DNA of 45,058 bases from Cryobacterium sp. N22 (GTDB taxonomy: Bacteria > Actinomycetota > Actinomycetes > Actinomycetales > Microbacteriaceae): positions 78,899 through 123,956 of the forward strand of contig NZ_PJJP01000029.1 of the NCBI RefSeq assembly GCF_002929555.1, given 5' to 3'. The position numbers and the translations under genes were made by a program. Position 1 is the stretch's first letter. Every line of letters starts with the position of its first letter. Shown here piece by piece: positions 30,460-38,678 of this stretch. The notes below the pieces were generated by a model, which searched no databases, was not told the DNA's origin, and worked only from the letters and a program-made list of their open reading frames with translations.

Positions 30460-33441
30460 CTACGGCACCGTCACCCGGTGCACCGTGCCGTCGGGTCGCA
30501 CCAGCCAGCCCCGCGAACTGCCCGGAGCCAGCGGCGGCGGCAGGTCTCGTCGGCGGGTCACCAGGCGGAAGTCGGCCAGGCTGGCGCCGTCGAAGACCAG
30601 CGGCGCCACCCCGCGCAACCCGGTCAGCAACGACCAGTGCGCCTGCCAGGTGTCCGCGTCGCCCACCAGCACGGTACCGGCGGCGACGTCCGAGACCACC
30701 ACGCGATCCTCCGGGGTACCGGCCGACGGGTGCGCGCCGAGCAGCGCGACGTGGGGGAAGGCCGGTGCGGCGGCAGACCGAATTGCAGCGGCGGTACGTG
30801 CGGCGGAGCCGGCGACCACGAGCAGCACCCGGGTGGACGCGCCGGCGTCGAACAGCGCGGACGGGACGGCGGCGGGTTCGTGGCTGAGCCCGGCGGGCTC
30901 GGCCTGCATCAGCTGGATGCGCGCACCCCGCCAGCGTCCTCCCCCTGGCGGCACGGTTTCGTCGTAGCTCGCTGCCGGTTCTCCCGCTGCCTGGTGCTCG
31001 TACACGCTGGGCAGCCGCAGCACCAGGCGGCTCTGGCACAGGGCGGGCAGGGCCTGCAGCGCCCCGGTGAGCCGTTGCCCGGTCACCACGAGGCGCAGAC
31101 CGCTCTGGCCGCCGTCACGCAGGAGTCCGGTGAGCAGGTCGAGGGCGGCGGCACGGTGTTCCTCGCCCCACCGGGCGAGTACGGCGTCGATGTCATCGAA
31201 CAACAGCACCCGGCATTCGGGACCGGCATCGTGTCGCCGGCCACCGGACGGTGCCGAGCCGGCGAGGCCGTCGAGTGCGGCCCTGGCCCGCACCAGGGCG
31301 TCCCAGGTGGCCTCGACATCGGCCGGGATGAGGTCGACCCGGTGCGGTGCCTGGGCGGCGATCGCCGCCAGCAGCGTCGACTTGCCCGTTCCCGCACCGC
31401 CCACCACCAGCAGGTGGCCGTCGGCCCGTGGGTCGTACCCGGCCACGGTGTAGCGCTGCAGCTCGGGCTCATCGATCAGGCCCAGCACGAACGCCGGCGA
31501 CGGCGGGCCCCCGGCGGCGAGCGCGGCGACCTGCGTTGCCGTAACCAGCCGAGGCAGCGGGTCAAGCCAGGGCCGCCGCGGTGGTTGTCCAGAAGCCGGC
31601 GCGCCATTCAGGACGGCCTGGATGTCGGTGTCGGTCGTTGTGGCCACCTGGCAGGGTTGCGCGGCTGCCGACCCACTGCGCACCACGCACCGGCCCGGCC
31701 GGACCGCGTCGATCCGGGCGGCGGCATCCGACCCGATCACGGCCTGGCTGTCGGCGGCGTTGTTCACCCGCAGCGACAGCCGCAGACTGCAATTGGCCAG
31801 CAGGGCGTCGCGCACCACACCGGCCGGCCGCTGCGTGCACAGCACCAGGTGAACCCCCAGCGACCGGCCACGAGCGGCGATGTCCACGAACAGGGCGTGC
31901 AAGGTGGGAAAGGCGTCCAGCATGGTGGCGAATTCGTCGACCACGATGACCAGGCGCGGCAGCCGCCCGGCGCTGCGCGGGTCGGTGATGTCGCGGCCGC
32001 CGGTGTCGCGGAGCACCCGTTCCCGGTGCCGCAGCTCGGCGGCGAGGCTGGCCAGGGCCCTGAGTGCCTCGCGGTCGTCGAGGTCGGTGATCAGTCCCAC
32101 GCAGTGCGGCAACTCCCGCACGGTGTCGAACGCCGCTCCGCCCTTGAAGTCGACGAGCAGGAAGGTGACCTGGCTCGGCGGGTACCGGGCGGCCAGCGCT
32201 GCCACCCAGGTCACCAGGAGTTCGCTCTTGCCGCTGCCCGTCGTGCCGCCAACCAGGGCGTGCGGCCCCTCGGTCACGAGGTCCACGCTCAGGGGTCCGT
32301 GCTCCCCCATCCCGATGACGCAGGCGAGGCCACCCGGCGAACCGTCGGCACGGTCGGCACGGTCGGCTCCAGCTCCGGGAGCTGTCACCCAGCCCGAGCA
32401 GAGCGGCGCGAAGGCGACGGTCTCCGGCAGCGCGTCCTCGGAGCCGGCCAGCCCGGCCGTCTCGGCCGCACGCGCGAGCATCGCGCCGAAACCGGAGGTC
32501 TGCTGCTCCGCCACCAGGTACGGCACGAAGTGCAGGGCGGCCGGTTGTCCGCCCAGCCGCACGACTTCAGCCTCACTCGCTCCGTGGACCCGCACGATGG
32601 TCGCGCACCCCGGTGGGAGCGCGGCGCCGGTCTCGGCGAGCGCGATCCGAAAGTCACCGCCGGATCCCCCTGACTGACCGGGCCGACCGGGCGGGTCTGG
32701 CGGGCCTGGCGGGCCTGGCGTGCTCCCGGTGATCGTGAGCCACCCTGCCGGTGACACCGCCGACCGGTGCGGGAGCCCGGCCGCCCAGGCCCAGTCGTGG
32801 CCGGCCGGAATCCGGACGCCCAGGGCGCGGGGGCTGAACTGGCCGACCAGCTGCACGACCAGGCTTCGGGCCAGCGCCCTGACGACCAGACCGGGTCCGA
32901 CCAGTCCGATGCCGCCGGCTGGATCCACCGTGATGGGGGCACCGTCGAGGACCGCCGCCCGGGCCCGCAACTCGCGCTGCTCGGCGTTGTCACCGCCCTC
33001 CAGACGCAGGCCGCTGGGGACCGGGCCGGCCCCGAGCACGAGAGAGGCCGCCGCCGGGTCGGCCCAGCGAGTCGGATCGTGGGCGTCACGGAGCATCCGG
33101 TGCACCGAGGGTGCGGCACGCCAGGCCTCGCGCCGCAACCGGGCGAGCCCCTGATCGACGGCATCCGCCGCCTCGGCCATCTGGGCCGCGTAGCCCACGA
33201 CGTCCCGGCGGCGTTGCCGTGAGCTGGACCGGCGCCCGTCGACGAGCCCCGCGACGGCGATGATGGGGCTGAGGACCGCGAAGACGAGCACTAGCGCCGA
33301 CCCGGTGATCGCCCAGATCAGTCCGGCGGCGATCAGGGGTGCCACGCAGGCGATGAGGGGAAAGCCGGGACGACCGGGCGGCGCGGGCGGGGTCGGCAGC
33401 CGGATCGGGTCGATGGTGGGCGGCTCGGGGGCATGGGTCAT
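30460..33441 (-). CDS. FtsK/SpoIIIE (EccC-like) membrane ATPase
   Basis: The product has 993 residues. Two membrane helices lie near the N-terminus (about 28-66), after a Pro-rich start. The first ATPase domain has P-loop GGTTGSGKS (Lys405) and Walker B VIVVDEFA (Asp502-Glu503), with TQRPAGVVRDALLANCSLRL typical of FtsK/EccC. A second domain has GGAGTGKST (Lys687) and LLFDDIDAV. A collagen-like insert PGPPGPPDPPGRPG lies near residue 245. EccC proteins energise type VII secretion, but no WXG100, EccB, EccD or mycosin gene is visible. GGAGG lies only one base before the ATG, an unusual spacing. It is the last gene of the envelope operon, 96 bases after the FHA gene. Confidence 0.88.
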   Translation of the reverse strand: MTHAPEPPTIDPIRLPTPPAPPGRPGFPLIACVAPLIAAGLIWAITGSALVLVFAVLSPIIAVAGLVDGRRSSSRQRRRDVVGYAAQMAEAADAVDQGLARLRREAWRAAPSVHRMLRDAHDPTRWADPAAASLVLGAGPVPSGLRLEGGDNAEQRELRARAAVLDGAPITVDPAGGIGLVGPGLVVRALARSLVVQLVGQFSPRALGVRIPAGHDWAWAAGLPHRSAVSPAGWLTITGSTPGPPGPPDPPGRPGQSGGSGGDFRIALAETGAALPPGCATIVRVHGASEAEVVRLGGQPAALHFVPYLVAEQQTSGFGAMLARAAETAGLAGSEDALPETVAFAPLCSGWVTAPGAGADRADRADGSPGGLACVIGMGEHGPLSVDLVTEGPHALVGGTTGSGKSELLVTWVAALAARYPPSQVTFLLVDFKGGAAFDTVRELPHCVGLITDLDDREALRALASLAAELRHRERVLRDTGGRDITDPRSAGRLPRLVIVVDEFATMLDAFPTLHALFVDIAARGRSLGVHLVLCTQRPAGVVRDALLANCSLRLSLRVNNAADSQAVIGSDAAARIDAVRPGRCVVRSGSAAAQPCQVATTTDTDIQAVLNGAPASGQPPRRPWLDPLPRLVTATQVAALAAGGPPSPAFVLGLIDEPELQRYTVAGYDPRADGHLLVVGGAGTGKSTLLAAIAAQAPHRVDLIPADVEATWDALVRARAALDGLAGSAPSGGRRHDAGPECRVLLFDDIDAVLARWGEEHRAAALDLLTGLLRDGGQSGLRLVVTGQRLTGALQALPALCQSRLVLRLPSVYEHQAAGEPAASYDETVPPGGGRWRGARIQLMQAEPAGLSHEPAAVPSALFDAGASTRVLLVVAGSAARTAAAIRSAAAPAFPHVALLGAHPSAGTPEDRVVVSDVAAGTVLVGDADTWQAHWSLLTGLRGVAPLVFDGASLADFRLVTRRRDLPPPLAPGSSRGWLVRPDGTVHRVTVP
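32690..32716. repeat. Three 9-bp tandem repeats inside the FtsK-like gene
   Basis: GGCGGGTCT, GGCGGGCCT and GGCGGGCCT stand in tandem and encode the Gly-Pro-Pro insert of the ATPase. The insert lies in the linker between the membrane part and the first ATPase domain; its length may vary between strains. Confidence 0.6.
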
Positions 33442-33537
33442 GCCTCCAGCACACCCGCATGACCGGCCGGCACTTCCGATGCGGCGGTCCCGGTGCACAA
33501 TGCGGGAACTGCACGGGGTGTGGAGGAGCTGCGGGTC

Positions 33538-34143
33538 CTACAGCACCACGAAGAACTGATCGCCGATTTCGACCCTGGCGCCTCTGGCCACCAGGTAGCG
33601 GCGGCCCGGCTCGCAGCGGAGCGCCGGCGCCGGCGCGCGCCGCACGACCGTGCCGTTGCCCGAGAACCTGTCGTTGACCCAGAATTCACCGTCGTGCTGA
33701 CCGAATTCGAGGTGGCTCTTGGACACCGACATGCCCAGGTCGGTGATCTGGATCAGGTGGTCGAACCGTTCCGACGGCTGGGGCAGGGGGCGCCGGCCGA
33801 TCAGGCCGGTGCCGCGCACCGAGACGGTCTCGCCGGTACTGAACTGCAGGGTGTACCGGGCGGGCTCGACCTTCTCGGCCGGTGCCGCCGCGTGAGCGCC
33901 ACCGGGACGGACGGGCGGGAGCCCGGCATCGGCTGGCTGGTCAGCGGTTGGGCCGGTGCCCGCCGGCCACACCGGCACGGAGATCACCGTCGTCCGCGGC
34001 GCGAGAGGCTGGATGATGGTGGTGTCGCTGGGGCGCGGGTCGGCGCGCTTGCGGGTGGTGGGGGTCGCCGAGGTCGAGCTGCCGCAGCCGCCGCAGAACA
34101 TCGCGCCCTCTGGCAGGTGCGCCCCGCAAATCTGGCAGTTCAC
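33538..34143 (-). CDS. Zinc-ribbon and FHA-domain protein
   Basis: The product has 201 residues from GTG, in a GTGA overlap with the stop of the gene upstream. Residues 1-20 hold a zinc ribbon with Cys3, Cys6, Cys17 and Cys20 (CQIC and CGGC). A Pro/Ala-rich linker follows. Residues about 105-200 form an FHA domain: TGLIGRRPLP, DLGMSVSKSHLEF, DRFSGNGTVV, with the Arg, Ser, His and Asn positions that bind phosphothreonine all present. It should read Thr phosphorylation, perhaps set by a kinase encoded at or beyond the start of this operon (inference). Confidence 0.9.
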   Translation of the reverse strand: MNCQICGAHLPEGAMFCGGCGSSTSATPTTRKRADPRPSDTTIIQPLAPRTTVISVPVWPAGTGPTADQPADAGLPPVRPGGAHAAAPAEKVEPARYTLQFSTGETVSVRGTGLIGRRPLPQPSERFDHLIQITDLGMSVSKSHLEFGQHDGEFWVNDRFSGNGTVVRRAPAPALRCEPGRRYLVARGARVEIGDQFFVVL

Positions 34144-36476
34144 TGACCCGGTCCCTTCGTGCTCTCGCGAGCTCCCCACAGCGTGCGCCTGCGCCGGCCA
34201 TCCCGCCCGGCAGTTCTCTTAGCGTAGCGACCGAATGACCGTACCGAGATGACCGCGCGCAGCCGGTCCCGGCGGCCGAGACCGGCCCGCAGGCTGTTCT
34301 GCAGCTCCCGCACCGATACCCAGATGCCGTCAGGGTCGATCTCCGCCGCGCCGTCCGGAGCGAAGACGGCCCGGTCCACCTCCCCGGCCAGCCAGAGGGC
34401 ACGCACCCCGCCGACGGATCGGGCCAGCTCGGTGCGGGTCGCCAGCGGCGGCACGGGCACACCATGATCGGTCACGCTGTCGGCGAATTCCCGCCAGCCG
34501 CCGACGATGCGGTCGAGCGGCGAGCGAGCCAGGCGGCGGCGTCGACGACGACGCCACTTGGCGACAACGATGCCGAGCAACGGTGCGGCGAGCAGGCCGA
34601 GCCCGAGCAGGGACCAGGCCGCAATGGTCACGACCAGCCTGATCAGAGCCCAGAACGGGTCGGCGGTTGCGGGCGGGTCGCTGGTCTGGCTCTCCGGCTG
34701 GCTCGGTTCGGGCTGCTCGGCGGCATCCGGAACCGGCGGGGGCAGCACGGTCTGGGGTCGGGAGATGGCAGCGGGGTCGTCGGGTTGGCGTGCCGGGATC
34801 TCCCGGACCGGCGGGTTGGGATCCAGCGCCACCCAACCGTCGGCCTGGGTCTGCACCTCGATCCACGCGGATGCATCGGCACCGGTCACCGCGGCGGTGC
34901 CGCCATCTGCGGCGGGCACGAAGCCCACTACCACCCGCGCCGGAAAGCCGATCTGCCGGGCCATCAGGGCCGCCGTCACCGCGTATTGCTCGGCATCGCC
35001 GAGCATCGGCTGGTCGCGAAGCAGCTCGTCGATGCGGTCGACGCCGTGTCCGGACCGGCTGACGGGTTCCCCGGCGGTACCGTGGCTGACGTAACCGGTT
35101 GCGGCCAGGAAGTCGAGCGCGGCCTGCAGTTTCTGGCCTGGCGTGTCGCCCGGACGCAGTACACCGGCCAGGGTCTTTTCGAGGTCGTCCGGCAGCACCT
35201 CGACGGGCGGTAGGACCGCGGAGCCGGGCAGGGCATCGGCCAGGTCACCGACGAGGGCAGAAACGACGGCGGTGCTGGTGTAGCTGTCGCCCTGCTCCAG
35301 GCCGGTGACCACGGCGGCGGTGCCGCCGAGGTCGTTGTACACGAACGATTCCTGTCGGGCGGCCGCGGTGGCGCCGGTGAACTCGATCTGTTCCAACGCT
35401 CCGACGCCGGGCACCCAGACGCCGTCGTACTCCCGGATCGACACCGTCAGGGAGACCTCGTCACCACGCACGGCACTCTGGTCGAGGCGGTAGGGCAACC
35501 GGGTGAAGGTGCCGGAGTCCGGCCCCGCCGCCGTGGCATCCGCACTGCCCACCGAATACACAACCCCGTCGTAGTCGTCGAGGGTCGCCAGCCGGATGCG
35601 CCCGCCGGCCGGCAGCCCCTCGACCTCGAAGAGCACGGTGTCGGCGAGGGCCGGCTGCAGATAGTTGCGGAAGCCGGACAGCGGACTCGGGTACGCGCGG
35701 GCGTCGAACGGCGCCGCCACCCTGGTGCGCAGCACGTCTCTGGCCGCTGTGGGCGGCAGGGCGACGGCGGCGACGGTGCCGGCCAGCACCGCGACAGTCA
35801 GCGCGAGGGCCGCGACGACGACGGACCGGGCCGCGCCCATCCGCCGGTCGGCCGCCGGCAGCCGCGCCGCCGTCGCCGACACGAGCAGGCGGCCCCGGCG
35901 GCGTTCCAGGTTCAGCCACAGCAGCCAGAGCACCAGCACGGTGAACAGCGCGAGGCCCAGCAGGGTGGGCGCCGTCGCTTGGCTGGGGCCGAGGGCGATG
36001 CCGGCCAGGAACAGCAGCACGGGCGCCAGCAGGGCCAGTTCCGCGGCCCGGCTGCGGAGCGCCACCGACAGCCCGATGACGCTCGTGAGCAGCACCAGGA
36101 TCAGCGCGGGCACCAGCAGGGCCTGGTATGACCCGACCGGCAGCACGATGGTCACGAGTTGCTTCCAGCCGAGCGCCGTGGCCGGCACCAGCTCGGCGAG
36201 GCCCGCCAGGCTCGGCAGAACCCCGTACAGGGCGCGGCCGGGCACGGCCAAGGGAACCCCGACGAGGAGATAGCCGCAGATGGTCGTGAGGCCGACCAGC
36301 CAGGCCGGCCAGCGGAACACGGCGCCGACAATGGCGATTCCGCAGCCGAGCACCGCGGTGACGACAACGAGCAGCACGAAGGCGCCGGTCTGGTAGACCG
36401 GCCACAGGGCGGCGGCGGCCACACCGGTCGCCGCCAGCAGGGCCGCGGTGTTGCCCACGATGAAACGCCCGCTCAT
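34140..36476 (-). CDS. Transglutaminase-like membrane protein (TgpA-type) with altered catalytic residues
   Basis: The product has 778 residues. About six membrane helices occupy residues 8-190. An extracytoplasmic part with the transglutaminase core follows (about 440-560), then one helix near 615-640 and a cytoplasmic basic tail. Aligned by eye to the usual G-Y-C-E-Q/H-F-A, D-A-H-A-W-V-E and D-P-T/N-P blocks, this protein reads GDAEQYA (Ala495 for Cys), DASAWIEV (Ser536 for His) and LDPNP (Asp552 kept). It therefore lacks two of three catalytic residues and is probably a noncatalytic binding module. It overlaps DUF58 and FHA genes by 4 bp each. Confidence 0.87.
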   Translation of the reverse strand: MSGRFIVGNTAALLAATGVAAAALWPVYQTGAFVLLVVVTAVLGCGIAIVGAVFRWPAWLVGLTTICGYLLVGVPLAVPGRALYGVLPSLAGLAELVPATALGWKQLVTIVLPVGSYQALLVPALILVLLTSVIGLSVALRSRAAELALLAPVLLFLAGIALGPSQATAPTLLGLALFTVLVLWLLWLNLERRRGRLLVSATAARLPAADRRMGAARSVVVAALALTVAVLAGTVAAVALPPTAARDVLRTRVAAPFDARAYPSPLSGFRNYLQPALADTVLFEVEGLPAGGRIRLATLDDYDGVVYSVGSADATAAGPDSGTFTRLPYRLDQSAVRGDEVSLTVSIREYDGVWVPGVGALEQIEFTGATAAARQESFVYNDLGGTAAVVTGLEQGDSYTSTAVVSALVGDLADALPGSAVLPPVEVLPDDLEKTLAGVLRPGDTPGQKLQAALDFLAATGYVSHGTAGEPVSRSGHGVDRIDELLRDQPMLGDAEQYAVTAALMARQIGFPARVVVGFVPAADGGTAAVTGADASAWIEVQTQADGWVALDPNPPVREIPARQPDDPAAISRPQTVLPPPVPDAAEQPEPSQPESQTSDPPATADPFWALIRLVVTIAAWSLLGLGLLAAPLLGIVVAKWRRRRRRRLARSPLDRIVGGWREFADSVTDHGVPVPPLATRTELARSVGGVRALWLAGEVDRAVFAPDGAAEIDPDGIWVSVRELQNSLRAGLGRRDRLRAVISVRSFGRYAKRTAGRDGRRRRTLWGARESTKGPGQ

Positions 36477-37645
36477 GCGGCGGCCCCCCGGGCGAGGCTG
36501 TGCTGCAGGTCGTCGAGGAAGCCGATGGTGAGCAGGCTCAGTCCACCGGCCCGGCGGAGGCCCGGGCGGGCGCCGGGCTCGCAGACCACGGCGACGACCT
36601 CGACCCCGAGCGGGAATCCCGCCGCCGAGGCGCGCAGTGCGGACAACGGTGTCGCAGACCCGCAGAGCAGGAAGGCCACGGACAGCCCGTCGACCGCGGC
36701 GGCGGCCCGCCGGGACAGTGCGCGCACGCCGGCGGCGTCGGGCGCCAGGTCGACGCCGCTCAGGTCGTCGAGCAGCCGGGTGGGCGTGAGAGTGCTGAGC
36801 GGGCCTGAGCTGGCCAGCACCGTCACCGTGCGCGCATCACGGATCGCCCGGATCCCCAGCGAGCCGGCCGCGCTGACGGCGAGTTCGAATTCCTCGTCGT
36901 CGGCGAAGTCGCCCGTGGCCAGGCTGAGGGCCACGAGCAGATGGCTGCGCCGGGTCTGCTCGTATTGGCGCACCATGAGCCGGCCGGTCTTGGCGGTGCT
37001 CTTCCAGTGGATGCTGCGCCTCTCGTCACCGCTCTGATACTCGCGCAAAGCGTGGAACGCCACGTCGCTGGCGGTGAGGTCGCGGGTGGGTTGCCCCTCG
37101 AGGTCGCGCACGAAGCCCTGGCTCATGCTGGGGATGGCGATGGTGCGCGGGTGCACGTAGAGGTCGATCCGCTGGGCGAGCACCGTCTCCAGCCGCACGA
37201 GCCCCACCGGATCGGCCCGCACCGTGTGCACGGGTCCGATCGGGACGATGCCCCGGCGCTCGGCGGGTACCACGAACACCTCGTCGATGCCGGTGCGCGC
37301 GGCCAGTGACGGCATCGGGAACTCGGCCAGCCCGGCGCCCACGGGCACCTGCACCGTCACGGCGGCCAGGCGCCGGCCGGTCGGGTTGTGCACGTCGACC
37401 TGCCCGGGCACCCGCTCCCCCACGACGACCCGGTCGACGGGCAGGGTCAACGTGATGTGGTGGCCGCTCTGGCCGAGCAGGTGCACGAGCGCGCCGACCA
37501 CCAGTACGGCGGCCGCCCAGCCGATCGCGGTGAGTTCGGCCCAGCCCAGGCCGTAGCCGGCGCCGAGCAGCGCGGCCGCGCAGCCGGCGACGCTCCAGCC
37601 GAGCGGAGTGACGGCTTGGAGCAGCCGGGGTCGTCTAGAGGACAT
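36473..37645 (-). CDS. DUF58-domain protein
   Basis: The product has 390 residues. Two membrane helices lie at about 15-55, and the DUF58 signature REYQSGDERRSIHWKSTAKT lies at about 200-220, followed by a von Willebrand A-like fold. DUF58 proteins are regular partners of MoxR ATPases. The start overlaps the moxR stop by 11 bp and the end overlaps the transglutaminase-like gene by 4 bp. The likely role is as an adaptor of the MoxR chaperone at the membrane. Confidence 0.92.
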   Translation of the reverse strand: MSSRRPRLLQAVTPLGWSVAGCAAALLGAGYGLGWAELTAIGWAAAVLVVGALVHLLGQSGHHITLTLPVDRVVVGERVPGQVDVHNPTGRRLAAVTVQVPVGAGLAEFPMPSLAARTGIDEVFVVPAERRGIVPIGPVHTVRADPVGLVRLETVLAQRIDLYVHPRTIAIPSMSQGFVRDLEGQPTRDLTASDVAFHALREYQSGDERRSIHWKSTAKTGRLMVRQYEQTRRSHLLVALSLATGDFADDEEFELAVSAAGSLGIRAIRDARTVTVLASSGPLSTLTPTRLLDDLSGVDLAPDAAGVRALSRRAAAAVDGLSVAFLLCGSATPLSALRASAAGFPLGVEVVAVVCEPGARPGLRRAGGLSLLTIGFLDDLQHSLARGAAA

Positions 37646-38678
37646 CCGACCGCTGGTCCTCCCCGCTGCGCGGCGGCGGCGTCTCGACCAGGATCCGGCC
37701 GATCACGCTCGAGGCGCTGACCCCGTCGAATTCGGCCTCGGCGTCCAGCAGCAGCCGGTGCGCGAGCACGGGTTCGGCCAGGGCCTTCACGTCGTCGGGG
37801 GTCACGTAGTGCCGGCCCTGGGATGCCGCATAGGTCTTGGCCGTGCGGATCAGCGCGAGGGCGCCGCGCACACTGGCGCCCAGCCGCACCTCCGGGCTGG
37901 TGCGGGTGGCGTCGACGAGCCGGGCGACGTAGTCGTTGATGGTCGCGTCGACGAAGACGGTGCGGGCCAGCGCCGCCACCTCGACGACGGACTCGGCCGA
38001 GAGCACCGGTGCCACGCGGCTGTCGTGGGCCCGCCGGCCGGCGCCCTCCAGGATTCGCACGGTGGCGGCCTGGTCCGGGTAGCCGATCGAGGTCTTCATC
38101 AGGAACCTGTCCAGCTGGGCCTCCGGCAGCCTGTAGGTGCCGGCCTGCTCGATCGGGTTCTGGGTCGCGATCACCATGAACGGGCCCGCCACCTGGTGGG
38201 TGACACCGTCGGCGGTGACCTGGCCCTCCTCCATGACCTCGAGCAGCGCGGCCTGGGTCTTGGGGCTGGCCCGGTTGATCTCGTCGGCCAGCACGATGTT
38301 GGCGAACACCGGGCCGCGGTGGAATTCGAAGGTGGCCGTGCGCTGGTCGAAGATGCTGACGCCGGTGATGTCGCCCGGCAGCAGGTCGGGGGTGAACTGC
38401 ACCCGGTTGTTGGTGCCACGCACGCTCTGCGCGATGGCGCGGGCCAGCGAGGTCTTCCCGGTGCCGGGGACGTCCTCCAGGAGCAGGTGGCCCTCGCTGA
38501 ACAGGGCGGTGAACGCCAGCCTGATCACGTGCTGTTTGCCGAGAACGACCTCCTCGACGCCGCGCACCAGCCTGTCGAACAGGGTCGCGAACTGGCCGGC
38601 TTCCTCGATGCTCATCAGGTCGGCGTCGCGGCGGGCGCCCGGCTGGCCTGGGCTCACACGATCGGGGGTCAGGGTCAT
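37635..38678 (-). CDS. MoxR-family AAA+ ATPase
   Basis: The product has 347 residues from ATG at 38678, in an ATGA overlap with the giant surface protein gene. The P-loop is EDVPGTGKTSLARA (Lys75), Walker B LADEINRASPKTQAALLEVM, sensor 1 VIATQNPIEQAGTYRLPEAQ and arginine finger LDRFLMK, all MoxR marks. MoxR proteins act as chaperones that mature or insert metal or cofactors into VWA-domain proteins, here probably with the DUF58 product. Confidence 0.94.
   Translation of the reverse strand: MTLTPDRVSPGQPGARRDADLMSIEEAGQFATLFDRLVRGVEEVVLGKQHVIRLAFTALFSEGHLLLEDVPGTGKTSLARAIAQSVRGTNNRVQFTPDLLPGDITGVSIFDQRTATFEFHRGPVFANIVLADEINRASPKTQAALLEVMEEGQVTADGVTHQVAGPFMVIATQNPIEQAGTYRLPEAQLDRFLMKTSIGYPDQAATVRILEGAGRRAHDSRVAPVLSAESVVEVAALARTVFVDATINDYVARLVDATRTSPEVRLGASVRGALALIRTAKTYAASQGRHYVTPDDVKALAEPVLAHRLLLDAEAEFDGVSASSVIGRILVETPPPRSGEDQRSDVL

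Noticed and set aside
30271..32673. Long open frame of 800 codons on the plus strand
   Set aside because: It lies opposite the FtsK-like gene, whose motifs are clear. The translation is rich in Arg, Gly, Gln and His without any domain, as expected of an antisense frame in high-GC DNA.
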